Shown: positions 1-7,190, counted from the first letter of the stretch. The stretch is DNA of 13,777 bases from an uncultured Eubacteriales bacterium (GCA_900321945.1 ONXY01000331.1:1-13777); one strand, 5' to 3'. The notes: generated from the sequence alone by a model not told the origin. A program made the numbers and translations.

Positions 1-108
1 CCGGCCGAGGAAGCCGCTCCGGCCGAGGAAGCCGCTCCGGCCGAGGAAGCCGCTCCGGCCGAGGAAGTCGCTCCGGCTGAAGAGACCGCTCCGGCCGAAG
101 AGACCGCG
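1..108 (+). repeat. 18-bp tandem repeat (6 visible units) coding PAEEAA
   Basis: Six head-to-tail copies of ccggccgaggaagccgct run from the window's first base, in frame with the isomerase gene. Units 1-3 (1-54) are identical. Unit 4 (55-72) differs by one base, making Val. Units 5 and 6 (73-108) carry further changes that turn Ala into Thr. The array may extend upstream of the window. Identical units on one side and decayed units on the other suggest recent expansion at the 5' side by slippage, so copy number probably varies between strains. The encoded segment is acidic and Pro/Ala-rich, a typical extended linker. Confidence 0.95.
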
Positions 109-615
109 GATCCGGCGAAGGAACTGGCGGACGCGCAGAAGGAGCTGGAAGACGCGCAGAAGGAACTGGACGCCGCGAGGGAAACGGCTTTCGCGAACAT
201 CGACGGAGAGGCGGACGCCATCGTGACGCAGCTCGCCGAAGGCGCGGACTGGGATGCCCTCATGGCCGAGAAGAACCAGGATCCCGGCATGCAGAGCGGG
301 ATCACCGCGGAGCGCGGATACGCCGTGAGCGCGGATATGACGGGCTTTGATCCCGCCTTCGTGCAGGCCGCCATGGCGCTGGAGAAGGTCGGCGACGTGT
401 CCGCCAAGACCCGGGGGAACAGCTACGGCTACTATATCATCCGGTATGTGGGCGACGCGAAGGAAGGCGCCGTCGCGCTGGACGAGGTGAAGGAGGAGCT
501 CCGGTCCTCCCTGCTGACCACGAAGCAGAACTCGACCTACGACGAGGCGGAGAAGGCCTGGCTGGAGGAAGCCGAGTCCAGCTTCAAAATTGACCTGAAA
601 GCCCTGGAGAACTGA
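1..615 (+). CDS. Parvulin-type peptidyl-prolyl isomerase, C-terminal part (5' end outside window)
   Basis: Reading frame 1 is open from the first base to the TGA at 613-615, giving 204 visible residues. Residues 1-36 are six PAEE(A/T/V)A units. Residues about 37-63 are an Ala/Lys/Glu-rich, probably helical stretch with the repeated motif KEL-x-DAQ. From about residue 65 the protein follows the second half of a PpiC/parvulin domain: a helix ending in LAEGADWDALM, a 'QDPGMQSG' turn where the family has its S-x-D...GG segment, 'FDPAFVQAAMAL' and 'VGDVSAKTRGNSYGYYIIRY', which matches the family's GE-S-P-V-T-x-G-YHII-x signature. An acidic helical tail follows. Members of this family (PrsA, SurA, PpiC) are usually extracytoplasmic folding factors. 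The N-terminus is missing, so signal peptide and anchoring cannot be judged. The His of the usual 'GYHII' is Tyr here, and the GG motif is weak, so catalytic activity is uncertain. The repeat appears to sit before the first helix, possibly within the domain. Confidence 0.72.
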   Translation, partial: PAEEAAPAEEAAPAEEAAPAEEVAPAEETAPAEETADPAKELADAQKELEDAQKELDAARETAFANIDGEADAIVTQLAEGADWDALMAEKNQDPGMQSGITAERGYAVSADMTGFDPAFVQAAMALEKVGDVSAKTRGNSYGYYIIRYVGDAKEGAVALDEVKEELRSSLLTTKQNSTYDEAEKAWLEEAESSFKIDLKALEN

Positions 616-630
616 CGAAGGAACAAGGAC

Positions 631-668
631 GGGGATGCCGCCTGGAAAGAGCCGGCATCCCCTTTTTT
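631..668 (+). terminator. Rho-independent terminator after the isomerase gene
   Basis: A 10-bp perfect stem (631-640 with 653-662), a 12-base loop and a run of six T (663-668) begin 15 bases after the isomerase stop codon. The T-run ends only 16 bases before the next start codon, and that gap is mostly ribosome binding site. Confidence 0.93.
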
Positions 669-684
669 CAACAAGGAGGAACGT

Positions 685-1641
685 ATGTTTTTCACTTCCG
701 CCTTCTGGAAACGGCAGGCCCGGGCGGCGCTGAAGAATCACTGGCTGACGGCGCTCCTGATCGCGCTGGTCGTCAGTCTGCCCTCCCTGCTGGTTCAGGG
801 AATCGCCGCCGCGACGGGGAACGACCTGCTCAACCGGCTGACGGACGTGCTGTACGAATCGGTCGGCGCGGGCGGCGCCGTGATGCCCGGCAAACTGATG
901 TCCGGGCTGGAGGAACTGCGGAACGCGGCGGGAATATGGATCATGCAGGGCCTGTATCTGCTTTCCTGGCTGCTGACGCCCTGCCTGACCATCGGCATGG
1001 TGAACTGGATGCTCATGCGCCTGCGGAAGCAGGAGGCCGGGGACGTCAGCGCCGTGTTCAGCCGGATGAGCGTTTTTTTCAAGGGCATCGGTATCCGGCT
1101 GTACGTGGCCTTCCGGGTGTTTCTCTGGACGCTGCCGGGGCTGGCGCTCGGGGCCGCGGCCGTTCTGCCCATCCTGCTGTCGGACCGCACTTCCAGCATT
1201 TCCCTGCTTTCCGCGGCCAACACCGCGGCGGGAATTGAATACGCCGCCGTGGCGGTTACCGCGGCGCTGGGCGTGACCGCCATGCTGCGGTACGCGCTGG
1301 GCGACATGGTGCTGGCGGATCATCCGGAGACGGGGCCTGTGAAGGCGGCGGAGGAAAGCAAGCGCCTGACGAAGGGGAGGAAGGGACTGCTGTTCTCCCT
1401 GTACCTGAGCTTTATATTCTGGTATCTGGCCGAGACCGCCGCGGCGAACGTGATTCTGGATCTGTTCGGATCCATTCCCGCGCTGATGACCGAAATGCTC
1501 TGCTCCCTGGCCATTACGGTCTATCTGCACACCTCCGTGACCGGCTTTTACCTGACCGTTTCGGAATCCGGGAAGGCGGGGAAGGAGACCGTCCCGGAAG
1601 AAGAGAACAAAGGCCCCGAGGAAGAGGAGGCGGAACCGTGA
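685..1641 (+). CDS. DUF975-like integral membrane protein
   Basis: This 318-residue protein resembles the DUF975 family of bacterial membrane proteins, whose function is unknown. The family look comes from the start (a basic amphipathic stretch 'FWKRQARAALKNHW' running into the first hydrophobic helix) and from the later pattern 'YALGDMVLADHPE...AAEESKRLTKGRKGLLFSLYLSF'. Hydrophobic segments are visible at about residues 19-44, 84-112, 138-165, 184-209, 234-258 and 263-292, so five or six membrane passes. The C-terminus (about 296-318) is a hydrophilic, Glu-rich tail. The start ATG is preceded by AAGGAGG at 673-679. The stop codon overlaps the start of murG (GTGA at 1638-1641), which implies translational coupling and perhaps a role at the membrane face where MurG works; the latter is inference. 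No promoter is visible between the upstream terminator and this gene. Confidence 0.75.
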   Translation: MFFTSAFWKRQARAALKNHWLTALLIALVVSLPSLLVQGIAAATGNDLLNRLTDVLYESVGAGGAVMPGKLMSGLEELRNAAGIWIMQGLYLLSWLLTPCLTIGMVNWMLMRLRKQEAGDVSAVFSRMSVFFKGIGIRLYVAFRVFLWTLPGLALGAAAVLPILLSDRTSSISLLSAANTAAGIEYAAVAVTAALGVTAMLRYALGDMVLADHPETGPVKAAEESKRLTKGRKGLLFSLYLSFIFWYLAETAAANVILDLFGSIPALMTEMLCSLAITVYLHTSVTGFYLTVSESGKAGKETVPEEENKGPEEEEAEP

Positions 1642-2708
1642 AGAAAATCGTCCTCACCGGGGGCGGCACCCTGGGACATGTGACGCCGCACCTGGCGCTG
1701 ATTCCACACCTGCTGGAAGCGGGATACGAAATCCACTATATCGGTACCGAAAACGGAATGGAGGCGCCGAAAATGCGCTCCGTGCCCGGCGTCGTCTATC
1801 ACGCGGTGAAGGGCGGCAAGCTCCGCCGGTACCACTCGTGGCAGAACTTCATCGATCCGTTCCGGGTCGCCGCGGGCGCCGTACAGTCCGCGAGGCTGAT
1901 GGGAAAAATCCGGCCGGACGTGGTTTTCAGCAAGGGCGGATTCGTCGCGGTTCCGGTGGTTTTCGGCGCGTGGCTCCACAGGATTCCCGTGCTGTGCCAT
2001 GAAAGCGACCTGACTCCGGGACTGGCCAACAGGCTGTGCAGACCGTTCGCGAAGCGGTTCGCCACCACCTTCCCCGAATGCGCGGAGGCGCTCGGGAGCA
2101 AGGCGGAATGCACGGGAACGCCCCTGCGGCCTGAGCTTTTCAGGGGCAGCCGGGAGAAGGGGCTGAAGCTCTTCGGCTTCGACGGACGGAAGCCCGTGCT
2201 GCTGATGATGGGCGGCTCCTCCGGGGCGCAGAGCGTCAACGGGGCGCTCCGGGCGGCGCTGCCCGGGCTCGCGGATACCTTCGACACGGCCCATCTCTGC
2301 GGGAAGGGGAACCTGGATCCGACGCTGGAGGGCCGGGCGGGGTATTTCCAGACGGAGTTTCTGGACGCGGACCTGCCGGACGCCTTCGCGGCCGCCGACA
2401 TGGTTCTGAGCCGTGCGGGAGCCAACGCGCTGTGCGAGTTTCAGCAGCTGGGTAAGCCCATGCTGCTGGTGCCCTATCCTCTCGGCGCCAGCCGCGGGGA
2501 CCAGATCCTGAACGCGGAAAGCCTGCGGAAGCGGGGCCTGTGCCGCGTGCTGCTCCAGGAGGACATGACGCCCGAAACCCTGAAGAAGGCGGTTCTGGAA
2601 ACCTGGGCCGACCGGGAGGCGCTGGAAAAGGCGCTCCGGGAAGCGCCGCCCGCCGACGGCACGAAAAGAGTGCTGGAAATGATCCGCGAGATCGAGAAAA
2701 AACCCTGA
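1638..2708 (+). CDS. murG: UDP-GlcNAc:undecaprenyl-PP-MurNAc-pentapeptide GlcNAc transferase (MurG)
   Basis: MurG adds GlcNAc from UDP-GlcNAc to lipid I on the inner face of the cytoplasmic membrane, making lipid II for peptidoglycan. The 356 residues match the family length (about 355-365) and show a GT-B fold. The N-domain glycine loop GGGTLGHVTP is at 8-17, 'KLRRYHSWQNFIDP' at 61-74, 'FSKGGFVAVPVV' at 97-108 and HESD at 121-124. The C-domain loop GGSSGAQ is at 192-198, and the donor-binding region has SRAGANALCEFQQLGKP (258-274) and RGDQILNA (286-293). HESD...TPGLAN and RGDQILNA are typical of the clostridial/Bacillus MurG group rather than the E. coli HEQN form. The start is GTG, with GAGGAGG at 1624-1630 and a 4-bp overlap with the membrane gene. 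It lies apart from any visible mur/fts cluster. A bidirectional terminator follows. Confidence 0.95.
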   Translation: MKKIVLTGGGTLGHVTPHLALIPHLLEAGYEIHYIGTENGMEAPKMRSVPGVVYHAVKGGKLRRYHSWQNFIDPFRVAAGAVQSARLMGKIRPDVVFSKGGFVAVPVVFGAWLHRIPVLCHESDLTPGLANRLCRPFAKRFATTFPECAEALGSKAECTGTPLRPELFRGSREKGLKLFGFDGRKPVLLMMGGSSGAQSVNGALRAALPGLADTFDTAHLCGKGNLDPTLEGRAGYFQTEFLDADLPDAFAAADMVLSRAGANALCEFQQLGKPMLLVPYPLGASRGDQILNAESLRKRGLCRVLLQEDMTPETLKKAVLETWADREALEKALREAPPADGTKRVLEMIREIEKKP

Positions 2709-2714
2709 CACAGG

Positions 2715-2752
2715 AAAAACCGCTTCCGCCGGAAGGACGGAAGCGGTTTTTT
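2715..2752. terminator. Bidirectional terminator between murG and the flavodiiron gene
   Basis: A 14-bp perfect stem (2715-2728 with 2738-2751) encloses a 9-base loop. It has A5 on the left flank and T6 on the right (2747-2752), so it can end transcripts from either side. It lies 7 bases after the murG stop and about 10 bases from the end of the convergent gene. Confidence 0.94.
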
Positions 2753-2762
2753 ATCGGCCCTG

Positions 2763-3920
2763 TCAGGCCATGAGCGCGTCGGCCAGGGCGGCCAGCTGAG
2801 CTTCGCTCTCCGGAGAGAGGGCGGAGACGATCTTCACGGCGGGCTCCAGGAAGGTCAGGTTCTTTGAGCCCTCCAGCATGGTTTTCATGACTTTGACGGC
2901 CATGGGAGCCCAGGAGCCGTTCTCGATGAAGCCCACGGTTTTGTTCTGCCAGTTCCGCTCCTTCAGGTGGTCGATAAAGACGCGCATGAAGGGGAAGACG
3001 TCGGCGTTGTAGGTCGTGGCCGCCAGCACGGTCTTTCCGTAGCGGAACGCGTCCTCCACCGCCTCGGGCAGGTCGCACCGGGCGAGATCGTTCACCGCCA
3101 CCTTCGGGCAGCCGCGCTCCTTCAGCATTTCCGCCAGCTTTTCGGCGGCGGCTTTCGTATGGCCGTAGACGGAGGCGTAGCAGATGACGACGCCGTCGGT
3201 CTCCGTGCCGTAGGAGCTCCAGGTCTGATACAGGCCCAGATAGTAGTCCAGATTCTCATTCAGCACCGGGCCGTGCAGGGGACAGATGGTCCGGATCTCC
3301 AGCCCGGAGAGCTTTTTCAGCGCGGCCTGGACCTGCGGGCCGTACTTGCCGACGATGCCGAAGTAGTACCGCCGGGCCTCGCAGGCCCAGCCCTCGGGAT
3401 CCTCATAGTCCAGAGCGCCGAACTTGCCGAAGGCGTCGGCGGAGAAGAGCACCCCGTCCGCCGCGTCCCAGGTGAAGATTACCTCGGGCCAGTGCACCAT
3501 CGGGGCGGCGATGAAGGTCAGCGTGTGCCGGCCCAGGGAAAGGGAGTCGCCGTCCTTCACCACAACGCGGCGGCCGTCCAGATCCGTGCCGTAGAAATTC
3601 TTCATCATCTGGAAGGCCTTGGCGGAAGCGACGGTCACGGCGCCGGGATACGCTTCCAGGAAGCGCATGATATTCGCGGAGTGATCCGGCTCCATGTGCT
3701 GCACCACCAGATAGTCCGGCCGGCGGCCGTCCAGCGCCGCGGCCACGTTCGCGAGCCACTCCTCCCCGAAGCGGGCGTCCACCGTGTCCATCACGGCGGT
3801 TTTCTCATCCAGAATCACATAGGAATTATAGGCCATGCCCCCGGGGACGATATACTGCCCCTCGAACAGGTCCAGATCATGATCGTTGACGCCGACGTAC
3901 CGGATATCCGCGGAAATCAT
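2763..3920 (-). CDS. fprA: FprA-type flavodiiron protein (A-type flavoprotein)
   Basis: This cytoplasmic enzyme class reduces O2 to water and/or NO to N2O, protecting anaerobes; electrons usually come from rubredoxin or F420H2. The 385 residues match the two-domain core form, about 400 residues. The metallo-beta-lactamase-like domain (about 1-240) carries the diiron ligands: H75, E77 and D79 in QHMEPDHS, H143 in APMVHWPE, D162 in SADAFG and H216 in CPLHGPV. The flavodoxin domain (about 243-385) starts with the FMN phosphate loop YASVYGHTK (248-256) and has ATTYNADVFPFM and FIENGSWAPM. There is no C-terminal rubredoxin or NAD(P)H-oxidoreductase extension, so a separate electron donor is needed. 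The start ATG is preceded by GGAGGC (complement of 3928-3934). The gene appears to be monocistronic, with its own promoter. Whether it prefers O2 or NO cannot be read from the sequence. Confidence 0.94.
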   Translation of the reverse strand: MISADIRYVGVNDHDLDLFEGQYIVPGGMAYNSYVILDEKTAVMDTVDARFGEEWLANVAAALDGRRPDYLVVQHMEPDHSANIMRFLEAYPGAVTVASAKAFQMMKNFYGTDLDGRRVVVKDGDSLSLGRHTLTFIAAPMVHWPEVIFTWDAADGVLFSADAFGKFGALDYEDPEGWACEARRYYFGIVGKYGPQVQAALKKLSGLEIRTICPLHGPVLNENLDYYLGLYQTWSSYGTETDGVVICYASVYGHTKAAAEKLAEMLKERGCPKVAVNDLARCDLPEAVEDAFRYGKTVLAATTYNADVFPFMRVFIDHLKERNWQNKTVGFIENGSWAPMAVKVMKTMLEGSKNLTFLEPAVKIVSALSPESEAQLAALADALMA

Positions 3921-3953
3921 GTTATAAGCCTCCTGTCGTTAACATTCCCCTTC

Positions 3954-3981
3954 ATTATATCGAAAACCGGGAGAAAAGCAA
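3954..3981 (-). promoter_or_regulatory. Sigma-A-type promoter for the flavodiiron gene
   Basis: On the minus strand a perfect -10 TATAAT (complement of 3954-3959) follows a -35-like TTGCTT (complement of 3976-3981) at 16-base spacing. Transcription would begin near 3947, leaving a leader of about 27 bases that contains the ribosome binding site. A 31-base uninterrupted purine tract on the plus strand (3983-4013) lies directly upstream of the -35. On the gene's strand it is a T/C tract that could act like an UP element or bend the DNA; this is inference. Confidence 0.75.
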
Positions 3982-4076
3982 CAAAAAGAGGAAAAAGAAA
4001 GAAGAGGGAGAAATCAATAAGAGGATCCTTCCGGCCTTTCCGGAAGACCGGAGAAAAGACCCGGAGGACAGAAGCC

Positions 4077-4901
4077 ATGACACAGAGTGAGCCGCTGGTC
4101 AGCGTTATCATTCCGGCGTACCGGGCGGAGAAGCGACTCGGAAAGTGCCTGGAAAGCGTATGCGGCCAGACGTGGAAAAAACTGGAGATTCTGGTGATCG
4201 ACGACGGAAGCGCCGACGGAACCGGACGCCTGGCGGACGAATGGGCGGAAAAGGATCCGCGGATCCGCGTGACCCATCAGGAGAACGCCGGCGTCGCCGC
4301 GGCCCGGAACCGGGGGCTGGATCAGGCGCGGGGGGAATGGATCCGGTTCGTGGACGCGGACGACACGCTTCCGCCGGACTCCATCGGGAAGCTGCTGTCC
4401 CGGGCGCTGCGCGAGGACAGCGATCTGGTGATCGCCGGATACGAGCATCAGTGGGCGGAGTTCTGCAGGACGTACAACCTCGCGAAGCGGGACGACACCG
4501 TGCGCTGGGAGGAATATCTGGATTTTCTGAATCCCAACGCCAACAGCTTCTTCTGCGGCGTGCTGTGGAACAAGCTGTTCCGGAGGGACCTGATAGAGAA
4601 GGGAAAGGTCCGTTTCACGGGCGGGCTGAAATACGGGGAGGATTTTCTCTTCGTGTGCGGATATCTGGCGGAGGCGGAGAGGATCAGCTTCTCCACGGAC
4701 ACGGTGTACCGGTACGTCCGGCATCCCCACTCCATGACCTTTTCCCAGACCTGGGACAGCTTCCGCCATCCCGTCCGGAACCTGAAGAACAAATACAGCC
4801 TGTACCTCGGAATGAAAAAGCTTTATCAGGAGCGCGGCGTTTACGGGAAGTACCGGCGCACCCTGTGGATGTACATGATCCGGGTGACGATCAATCAGTA
4901 G
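4077..4901 (+). CDS. Family 2 (GT-A) glycosyltransferase
   Basis: This is a 274-residue GT2 enzyme that would transfer a sugar from a nucleotide-sugar donor to a glycan or lipid acceptor; donor and acceptor cannot be predicted. The nucleotide-binding start is VSVIIPAYRAEKRLGKCLESV (9-29) and ILVIDDGSADGT (38-49). NAGVAAARNRGL is at 70-81, and the metal-binding DxD region FVDADD is at 91-96. YGEDFLF (186-192) supplies the likely ED catalytic pair. No membrane helix is visible, so it should act at the cytoplasmic side. The ATG at 4077 is chosen because GGAGG lies at 4063-4067, about nine bases upstream, and the GT2 fold begins immediately. The frame stays open far upstream, but that part is antisense to the flavodiiron gene. 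No good plus-strand promoter is visible. The Nudix gene follows 46 bases later and is probably co-transcribed. Confidence 0.88.
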   Translation: MTQSEPLVSVIIPAYRAEKRLGKCLESVCGQTWKKLEILVIDDGSADGTGRLADEWAEKDPRIRVTHQENAGVAAARNRGLDQARGEWIRFVDADDTLPPDSIGKLLSRALREDSDLVIAGYEHQWAEFCRTYNLAKRDDTVRWEEYLDFLNPNANSFFCGVLWNKLFRRDLIEKGKVRFTGGLKYGEDFLFVCGYLAEAERISFSTDTVYRYVRHPHSMTFSQTWDSFRHPVRNLKNKYSLYLGMKKLYQERGVYGKYRRTLWMYMIRVTINQ

Positions 4902-4947
4902 ACCCGGCGCCCCGGAACGGGCGGAACGCGGAAAGGAAGACGGAAGC

Positions 4948-5568
4948 ATGGACAGGTATCCTGTGGAACCGCTGCTGGACACGAAATACGTGAAGGTTTT
5001 CGACCTGCTGTACGCGCCGGGGGCCCATTATCTGACGGCGACCCGGCGGGCGGAGAAAGACCTGGTCGCCCGCATGACGGAGGAGGAGTTCGGCGCCATG
5101 ATCCCGGACGCGGTCTCCCTCTGCGCGGTCTGGCACGAGCCGGGGAAGGAGGACAGGCTGCTGCTGAACCGGGAATACCGGTATCCGCTGGGGCGGTTTG
5201 TCCTGAGCGTTCCGGCGGGTCTCATCGATCCGGAGGACCGGGAACTGGAGCGGGAGGAGGCCGTCCGGCGGACCGCCGAGCGGGAACTCTTCGAGGAGAC
5301 CGGGATCCGCGTCACGGAGAAGGACCGGTTTTCCGTGCTGAACCCCTGCCTGTTCTCCTCTCCCGGAATGACGGACGAGTCCAACGCGATGGTGAGGCTG
5401 GACCTGTACGGACACCGGGAGAGCGAGCTGAACCAGAGCCACGCGGAGGGTCCGGAGAAGTTCGGCGGATTCCTGATGGCGGACCGGGCGGAAGCCCGGG
5501 AACTGATGGGGCAAGAGTCCGTGTCCGTCTATACCTGGATCGGGCTGGCGGCCTTTCTGATGGGATAA
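4948..5568 (+). CDS. Nudix hydrolase, ADP-ribose pyrophosphatase-like
   Basis: This is a 206-residue Nudix enzyme, which cleaves nucleoside diphosphates linked to another group. The layout resembles ADP-ribose pyrophosphatases: LLNREYRYPLGRFVLSVPAGLID (72-94), then the Nudix helix with E104 and RELFEETGI (112-120), then NPCLFSSPGMTDE (132-144), close to the family's 'SPG-x-x-E' segment. The spacing between the box glycine (G91) and E104 is 12 residues rather than the canonical 5, because of an acidic insertion 'PEDRELER'. The core REUXEEXGU residues that bind metal are intact. The ATG at 4948 has AAGGAAG at 4933-4939. The gene follows the glycosyltransferase and ends before a bidirectional terminator. 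The actual substrate is not known; a nucleotide-sugar substrate would suit the neighbour but is a guess. Confidence 0.87.
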   Translation: MDRYPVEPLLDTKYVKVFDLLYAPGAHYLTATRRAEKDLVARMTEEEFGAMIPDAVSLCAVWHEPGKEDRLLLNREYRYPLGRFVLSVPAGLIDPEDRELEREEAVRRTAERELFEETGIRVTEKDRFSVLNPCLFSSPGMTDESNAMVRLDLYGHRESELNQSHAEGPEKFGGFLMADRAEARELMGQESVSVYTWIGLAAFLMG

Positions 5569-5603
5569 ACGCGCGTCCGGCCCCGCCGCGGCCGGCCGCA
5601 GAG

Positions 5604-5639
5604 AAAAACGCCTGAACCTTACCGGTACAGGCGTTTTTT
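5604..5639. terminator. Bidirectional terminator between the Nudix gene and purC
   Basis: An 11-bp perfect stem (5604-5614 with 5628-5638) encloses a 13-base loop. It has A5 at the left end and T6 (5634-5639) at the right, so it serves both convergent genes. A second, GC-only hairpin (5577-5582 with 5590-5595) precedes it on the plus strand without a T-run. Confidence 0.92.
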
Positions 5640-5652
5640 CTGTTTTGCGCGG

Positions 5653-6360
<708 letters not shown>

Positions 6361-6429
6361 TGGGGATGAACCTCCAGATTACAGATTGACCTGCCCGGAG
6401 CGCTCTGAGCAAATCCGAACATTGCCGAT

Positions 6430-6458
6430 ATTCTATCCCCGGAGGGAAACTTTGTCAA
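6430..6458 (-). promoter_or_regulatory. Sigma-A-type promoter for purC
   Basis: On the minus strand a perfect -35 TTGACA (complement of 6453-6458) is followed, after exactly 17 bases, by TAGAAT (complement of 6430-6435). This is one base from full consensus. Transcription would start near 6423, giving a leader of about 62 bases. Confidence 0.88.
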
Positions 6459-6598
6459 GAACGGGGGGAAGGAATCGGCCGGGATCAGAAAAGCGCCGGA
6501 TTTCCGGCGGAAACGGATCCGTCTGTCCCGGAACGAAAAAACGTACGATGAGGAAGGGACGCGAAAGGAACGTTCGGAATCCGGGACCGGAGCCGGGC

Positions 6599-6627
6599 TT
6601 GATTTTTAACGGGTTATGGGATAGAAT
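6599..6627 (+). promoter_or_regulatory. Sigma-A-type promoter for rplI and downstream genes
   Basis: TTGATT at 6599-6604 and TAGAAT at 6622-6627 are separated by 17 bases. Transcription should begin near 6634, about 60 bases before the rplI start. This position rules out an upstream in-frame ATG at 6633 as the L9 start. It is the only convincing promoter seen ahead of the rplI-dnaB-yhaM run. Confidence 0.82.
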
Positions 6628-6695
6628 ACAGAGTGATTTCCTGTGCGGTGACGGCGTGCCGCCGGGCCGGCGGGAACAGTAAGGAGAGAAAAGCC

Positions 6696-7148
6696 ATGAA
6701 GGTTGTTTTGCTGAAGGACGTGAAAAATATCGGGAAACGGGACGATATCGTGAACGTCAGCGACGGATACGCCCGCAACTTCCTGTTCCCCCAGCGCCTC
6801 GCCGCGGAGGCTACCGCGGGGACGCTGAAGGAAATCAGCAAGAAACGCGCCGCCCAGGACGCCCGGGAAGCGGAGCAGCTGGCCGAGGCGCAGGCGAGGG
6901 CCGCCGCCCTGAAAGGAAAGCTGGTCACCCTGGCAGTCAAGTGCGGCTCCCAGGGACGGCTGTACGGCAGCGTGACCGCCGCGGAGGTGGCCGAGGCTCT
7001 GGAGCAGCAGCACGGCGTGACCGTGGACAAGCGGAAGATCGAGCTCGGGGATCCCATCCGGGAAGTGGGGGACAGGGAGATCGCCATCCGCCTGTATTCG
7101 GGCGTCAGCACGACCATGAAGCTGCGGGTGAAACCGCTGGAGAAATAA
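6696..7148 (+). CDS. rplI: 50S ribosomal protein L9
   Basis: L9 binds 23S rRNA at the base of the L1 stalk and supports reading-frame maintenance. The protein is 150 residues, like E. coli L9 (149). The N-domain starts [30 protein letters not shown] and contains the family's conserved [15 protein letters not shown] segment. A long Ala/Glu/Lys/Gln-rich connecting helix spans about 42-76, and the C-domain has [21 protein letters not shown]. The ATG at 6696 was chosen over one at 6633 because AAGGAG (6681-6686) lies nine bases upstream, the family start fits exactly, and the promoter's start site lies at the upstream ATG. dnaB follows 42 bases later, the common Firmicutes order. Confidence 0.97.
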   Translation: MKVVLLKDVKNIGKRDDIVNVSDGYARNFLFPQRLAAEATAGTLKEISKKRAAQDAREAEQLAEAQARAAALKGKLVTLAVKCGSQGRLYGSVTAAEVAEALEQQHGVTVDKRKIELGDPIREVGDREIAIRLYSGVSTTMKLRVKPLEK

Positions 7149-7190
7149 GCCGCCCGACCGGCGGGAAGGGACGGAGCGAGGAGTTTGCCG

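Larger units (their letters stand above)
6361..6695. other. Divergent control region between purC and rplI (335 bp)
   Basis: No gene is supported here. It holds two promoters facing outward: one for purC (6430-6458, minus) and one for rplI (6599-6627, plus). Between them lies a short perfect hairpin (6494-6499 with 6504-6509, loop ATTT) without a clear T-run. The rplI leader contains a small GC-rich hairpin (6659-6663 with 6669-6673) just before the ribosome binding site. The purC leader is about 62 bases with a short palindrome (6399-6406). I recognise no known riboswitch fold in either leader. Confidence 0.6.

Noticed and set aside
1..108. Tandem 18-bp units as a CRISPR array or regulatory iterons
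   Set aside because: The units abut with no spacers, stay in frame, and code a typical acidic linker.
590..618. TTGACC as a -35 for the membrane gene
   Set aside because: The matching -10 position at 17 bases reads TGACGA, too far from TATAAT, and transcripts would still meet the terminator.
1548..2711. 387-codon open frame on the minus strand opposite murG
   Set aside because: The plus strand encodes a complete MurG with all motifs. The minus frame is rich in Arg, Pro, Gly and Gln with no domain or spaced ribosome site, as expected from high third-position GC.
2236..3078. 280-codon minus-strand frame spanning the murG end and the flavodiiron gene end
   Set aside because: It crosses the bidirectional terminator and overlaps two well-supported genes; its composition is Pro/Arg/Gly-rich without motifs.
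2967..4076. Long upstream extension of the glycosyltransferase frame
   Set aside because: It is antisense to the flavodiiron protein, crosses that gene's promoter, and the GT2 fold begins right at the ATG at 4077, which has its own ribosome site.
6633..6695. Upstream ATG adding 21 residues to ribosomal protein L9
   Set aside because: It coincides with the predicted transcription start and has no ribosome site; L9 family proteins start at the MKVVLL segment.
7185..7190. TTG start for dnaB
   Set aside because: It is one base from the GAGGAG ribosome site; the ATG two codons later has correct spacing.
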